The notes under the pieces were generated by a model. It saw only the letters and a program-made list of their open reading frames with translations, had not been told where the DNA came from and ran no database searches. 64,000 bases of DNA from Roseiarcus sp963709655 (lineage in GTDB: Bacteria; Pseudomonadota; Alphaproteobacteria; Rhizobiales; Beijerinckiaceae), in NCBI GenBank assembly GCA_963709655.1, contig CAVPXF010000023.1, positions 124,001 to 188,000 of the forward strand. The letters run 5' to 3'. Below are positions 61,642 to 64,000 of this stretch, one piece after another. A program made the position numbers and the translations under genes. The number at the start of each line of letters is the position of its first letter. The first letter of the stretch is position 1.

Positions 61642-62391
61642 ATGGCCAGAGACTACGTCGCCGCCAATCTCGCAACGCCCAGACTGGATCGGCTGTTCCC
61701 CAACATGGAGGAATTCGACCGAAGCGTGTCGACTTGGCCCTGGCTGCGGCGCGACATCGACCATCCCTACCGCGCCGACCGGCGCAACCCGATCGTCGGC
61801 TTCATCAACCGCGACGAGGCCTCGATCCTTTACGCAAGCGCGCGTCTGTTCGCCGGGCGGGCGGGCCTCGAGATCGGCGCCTGGCGGGGCTGGTCGACCG
61901 CCCATCTCATCGCCGCGGGCCTCGGCTCGCTGCATGTCGTCGAGCCGTTGCTGGCGGACCCGGACTGGCGGGCCGAGTTCGAAGCGACGGTCAGGGCGGC
62001 CGGCGGCGAGGGGACGACCGTTCTCGTTCCGGAGCCGAGCCCCGAGGCCGTCGTCCGCCTCGGCGAAGCCGGCCGCCGCTGGTCGTTCGTCTTCATCGAC
62101 GGCGACCACGACGGCGAGGCGCCCACGCGCGACGCGCTCGCCTGCCTGCCCTATCTCGAGCCGACGGCGATGGCCGTCTTCCACGACCTCGTCTCGCCCC
62201 ATGTCGCCAAGGGCCTGCGCGCGCTGGAAGCGGCCGGCTGGCGCGTGATGGCCTATCAGACGGCGCAGATGGTCGGGGTCGCGTGGCGCGGCCAGGTCGC
62301 GCCCGTCGCCCATACGCCGGACCCGACGCAGACATGGAGCGTGCCGGATCACTTGACCGGGATCCCGATCGCCGGAACCTTTGGAGCTTGA
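61642..62391 (+). CDS. Class I SAM-dependent methyltransferase (Methyltransf_24-like)
   Basis: The 249-residue protein has a SAM-binding motif LEIGAWRGWSTAHLIAAGLG and WSFVFIDGDHDGEAPTRDAL followed by MAVFHDLVSPHVAKGLRAL, the pattern of methyltransferase family 24 (often acting on sugars or surface glycans). The ATG at 61642 was chosen over an in-frame start 19 codons upstream because the upstream stretch is poorly protein-like. It is followed 32 bp later by a cytochrome c gene on the same strand. Confidence 0.82.
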   Translation: MARDYVAANLATPRLDRLFPNMEEFDRSVSTWPWLRRDIDHPYRADRRNPIVGFINRDEASILYASARLFAGRAGLEIGAWRGWSTAHLIAAGLGSLHVVEPLLADPDWRAEFEATVRAAGGEGTTVLVPEPSPEAVVRLGEAGRRWSFVFIDGDHDGEAPTRDALACLPYLEPTAMAVFHDLVSPHVAKGLRALEAAGWRVMAYQTAQMVGVAWRGQVAPVAHTPDPTQTWSVPDHLTGIPIAGTFGA

Positions 62392-62423
62392 GGGGCCTTA
62401 CGCAACGGGAGAGGGAGGACAGA

Positions 62424-62954
62424 ATGGTTGCGATTTGTGTTCGCAGAGCCTTTTGGGGGGCGGCCGCGCTGGCCGCGCTCTCCGGGCCGGCGCTCGCCGA
62501 CGAGGCCCAGCTCGCGCGCGGCAAATACATCGTGTCGATCGCGGGCTGCTCCGACTGCCACACGCCGGGCGGGATGCTCGGCAGCCCCGACATGAAGCGC
62601 TACCTCGGCGGCTCGGACGTCGGCTTCTCCATTCCGGGCCAGGGCGTGTTCGTCGGCAATAACCTGACCCCCGATGCGGAGACGGGGCTCGGCAAATGGA
62701 CCGCCGATCAGATCGTGACGGCGATCCGCAAGGGCAAGCGGCCCGACGGCAGCGAACTCAGCGGCGTGATGCCCTCCGCCGCCTTCGCCCATCTCACGGA
62801 CGAGGACGGGTTCGCCGTCGCGGCCTTCTTGCAGAGCCTGCCGCCGGTCCACAACAAGATCGTGTCCTACAAGTCTTCGGACAAGGTGCCGATCGCCGTC
62901 TCGGCCGTGCTTCCGCCGGACGTGTACAACGCCCTGCCGGCGTCGCAGAAGTAG
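62424..62954 (+). CDS. Exported c-type cytochrome
   Basis: The 176-residue protein has a signal peptide (RRAFWGAAALAALSGPALA) and one haem-binding motif CSDCH in YIVSIAGCSDCHTPGGML. A distal methionine ligand is likely in the GVMPSAAFAHLTDEDG stretch. It resembles the class I cytochromes c that serve as electron acceptors for periplasmic dehydrogenases. Its redox partner is not encoded nearby. It is convergent with the substrate-binding protein, and two hairpin terminators lie between them. Confidence 0.92.
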   Translation: MVAICVRRAFWGAAALAALSGPALADEAQLARGKYIVSIAGCSDCHTPGGMLGSPDMKRYLGGSDVGFSIPGQGVFVGNNLTPDAETGLGKWTADQIVTAIRKGKRPDGSELSGVMPSAAFAHLTDEDGFAVAAFLQSLPPVHNKIVSYKSSDKVPIAVSAVLPPDVYNALPASQK

Positions 62955-62971
62955 GGGGGAGGGCGCAAACC

Positions 62972-63079
62972 CCCTCTCCCCGCAAGCGGGGAGAGGGCCG
63001 GGGTGAGGGGCCTGGCGATTGGCCGCGGCCGCTCGGCTCGCCCCTCATCCTAACCTTCTCCCCGCAAGCGGGGAGAAGG
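62972..63079. terminator. Two REP-like hairpins between convergent genes
   Basis: CCCTCTCCCCGC-aa-GCGGGGAGAGGG (62972-62997) and CCTTCTCCCCGC-aa-GCGGGGAGAAGG (63054-63079) are perfect palindromes. They belong to the GC-rich intergenic repeat seen across alphaproteobacteria. Lying between convergent stops (62954 and 63103), they probably act as bidirectional terminators, though no T-run follows. Confidence 0.7.
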
Positions 63080-63102
63080 GACGACCGGCGGATCTCCTAG
63101 CG

Positions 63103-64000
63103 TCACTTCTTCGGCCGCAGATCGAGCCCGACGCCCTTGTTGACGAATTGCAGGGTATAGGCTTGTGAGATGTCCAGGCCCGGCTTGACGACACCCGCCT
63201 TGACCATCTTGGCGTAGAAGTCGTGCCAGCGTTGGTCGGTCATGGCGCCGATGCCCTTGGTCAGCGTGTCGCCCAAATCGACGATGCCGTATTCCTTGAG
63301 CTTGGCGATCGAGAAGGCGATCTGGTCGTCGGTCAGCTCCGGATTTTCCTTCTTGATCGCCGCGTTCGCCTTGGCGTTGTCGCCGTAAAGGTAGTGATAC
63401 CAGCCGATCGCCGAGGCGCTGACGAACCGCTGCACGAGATCCGGGTTTTTCTCGACGATCTCGCGGCGCGTCATGATCTGGGTCGCATAGGTGTCGTAGC
63501 CGTAGTCGGCGAGCAGAAAGACGTTGGGGGTGAAATGACCCTGACGCTCGACCTCGAACGGCTCGGAGGTGGCGTAGCCCTGCTGGATCGAATGCTTGTC
63601 GACGATGAACGGCGCCGAGTTGAAATTGTACGGCTTGATGTTCTCGTCCTTGAAGCCGTAGGCGACGCGCATCCAGGCCCAGAAGGTGTTGATCGCCCCC
63701 GCGCTGACGAACGCCGGATCGGCCTTCGGCAGATCCGACCACTTATCCAGCCCGACGCCGGGATGGGACATGAAGCACTGCGGGTTCTTCTGGAAGTCGG
63801 CGGCCACCGTGACCGTCGGGATGTTGTTCTGCGCGTTGAGGAAATCGCCGATCATGTCGCCGCCCATGAAGAACTCGATCTTGCCGGCGATGAGCAGCAT
63901 GCCGCCGTTCGAGCTCGGCCCGCCGGGCATGATGGTGACGTCGAGACCGTATTTCTCGTAGGTGCCGTCGACCAGCGCCTGGTAATAGCCGCCGGCTTCC
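63103..64000 (-). CDS. ABC transporter substrate-binding protein, NMT1/THI5-like (N-terminus beyond window)
   Basis: At least 299 residues are present; the frame is open to the right edge. It has the NMT1-like pattern YYQALVDGTYEKYGLDVTIMPGG, AGKIEFFMGGDMIGDFLNAQNN, ADFQKNPQCFMSHPGVGLDKWSDL and NFNSAPFIVDKHSIQQGYATSEP. Such periplasmic proteins bind thiamine precursors, riboflavin, nitrate or alkylsulfonates; the sequence does not decide. It should deliver ligand to the permease/ATPase pair at 59.7-61.3 kb, which lacks its own adjacent binding-protein gene. Confidence 0.88.
   Translation of the reverse strand, partial: EAGGYYQALVDGTYEKYGLDVTIMPGGPSSNGGMLLIAGKIEFFMGGDMIGDFLNAQNNIPTVTVAADFQKNPQCFMSHPGVGLDKWSDLPKADPAFVSAGAINTFWAWMRVAYGFKDENIKPYNFNSAPFIVDKHSIQQGYATSEPFEVERQGHFTPNVFLLADYGYDTYATQIMTRREIVEKNPDLVQRFVSASAIGWYHYLYGDNAKANAAIKKENPELTDDQIAFSIAKLKEYGIVDLGDTLTKGIGAMTDQRWHDFYAKMVKAGVVKPGLDISQAYTLQFVNKGVGLDLRPKK

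Overview
The window is GC-rich chromosomal DNA from an alphaproteobacterium, most likely of the order Hyphomicrobiales (Rhizobiales). The evidence is the aapQMP amino-acid uptake genes, a sufBCDS-sufT operon, the cluster phosphatidyltransferase / AI-2E permease / hdaA beside ppk-ppx, the small alphaproteobacterial proteins Usg and DUF2093, a double cold-shock-domain protein, and GANTC (CcrM-type) sites. A family such as Beijerinckiaceae is only a guess. No rRNA, tRNA or CRISPR array was seen.

Layout. 0-2.4 kb: aapQ-aapM and the first codons of aapP, without aapJ. 2.6-7.8 kb: suf Fe-S assembly operon. 8-13.5 kb: purM-purN-ppk-ppx on the minus strand, with a perfect 19-bp hairpin between ppk and ppx. 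13.7-16.5 kb: phosphatidyltransferase, VOC protein, AI-2E permease and hdaA on the plus strand. 16.5-19.3 kb: accessory patch with a RelE/XRE pair, a hicAB pair with a clear promoter-operator, and a gene remnant. 19.3-31 kb: molybdopterin oxidoreductase, accBC, TPR lipoprotein, rpsU, and a fatty-acid beta-oxidation run (acyl-CoA dehydrogenase, thiolase, bifunctional FadJ). 31.3-33.9 kb: AT-rich island with a DUF900 hydrolase divergent from an IalB-like/OmpA-like fusion. 34-35.6 kb: HTH protein whose tail and downstream DNA carry copies of a ~50-bp dispersed repeat. 35.7-43.6 kb: usg, solitary HicA-like gene, rlmE, ppx/gppA, DUF192, double CSD, rpoZ, cysteine desulfurase, hydrolase, rnd. 44-48.1 kb: accessory patch with a HigBA-like module, an ISAzo13-like element, an XRE-membrane protein with a 57-bp tandem repeat, and a PEP-CTERM protein. 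48.2-51.4 kb: two paralogous EamA-type transporters. 51.8-57.6 kb: glycosyltransferase, serA, moaC-moeA, clcA. 57.6-64 kb: moeA 3'-end duplicate, lipoprotein, two methyltransferases, a NitT/TauT-type ABC system and a cytochrome c.

How the genes work together. The aap genes import amino acids. The suf operon builds Fe-S clusters, which the molybdopterin oxidoreductase needs, and moaC-moeA help make its cofactor. purM-purN share a minus-strand run with the polyphosphate genes ppk and ppx. accBC supplies malonyl-CoA for fatty-acid synthesis, while the acyl-CoA dehydrogenase/thiolase/FadJ run degrades fatty acids.

Several conserved genes are broken by single-base indels. Several insertions sit at or directly beside GANTC, and most deletions sit in short homopolymers. 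That pattern looks more like methylation- and homopolymer-linked base-calling error than real gene decay, so the frameshifted genes should be treated as probably intact in the organism.
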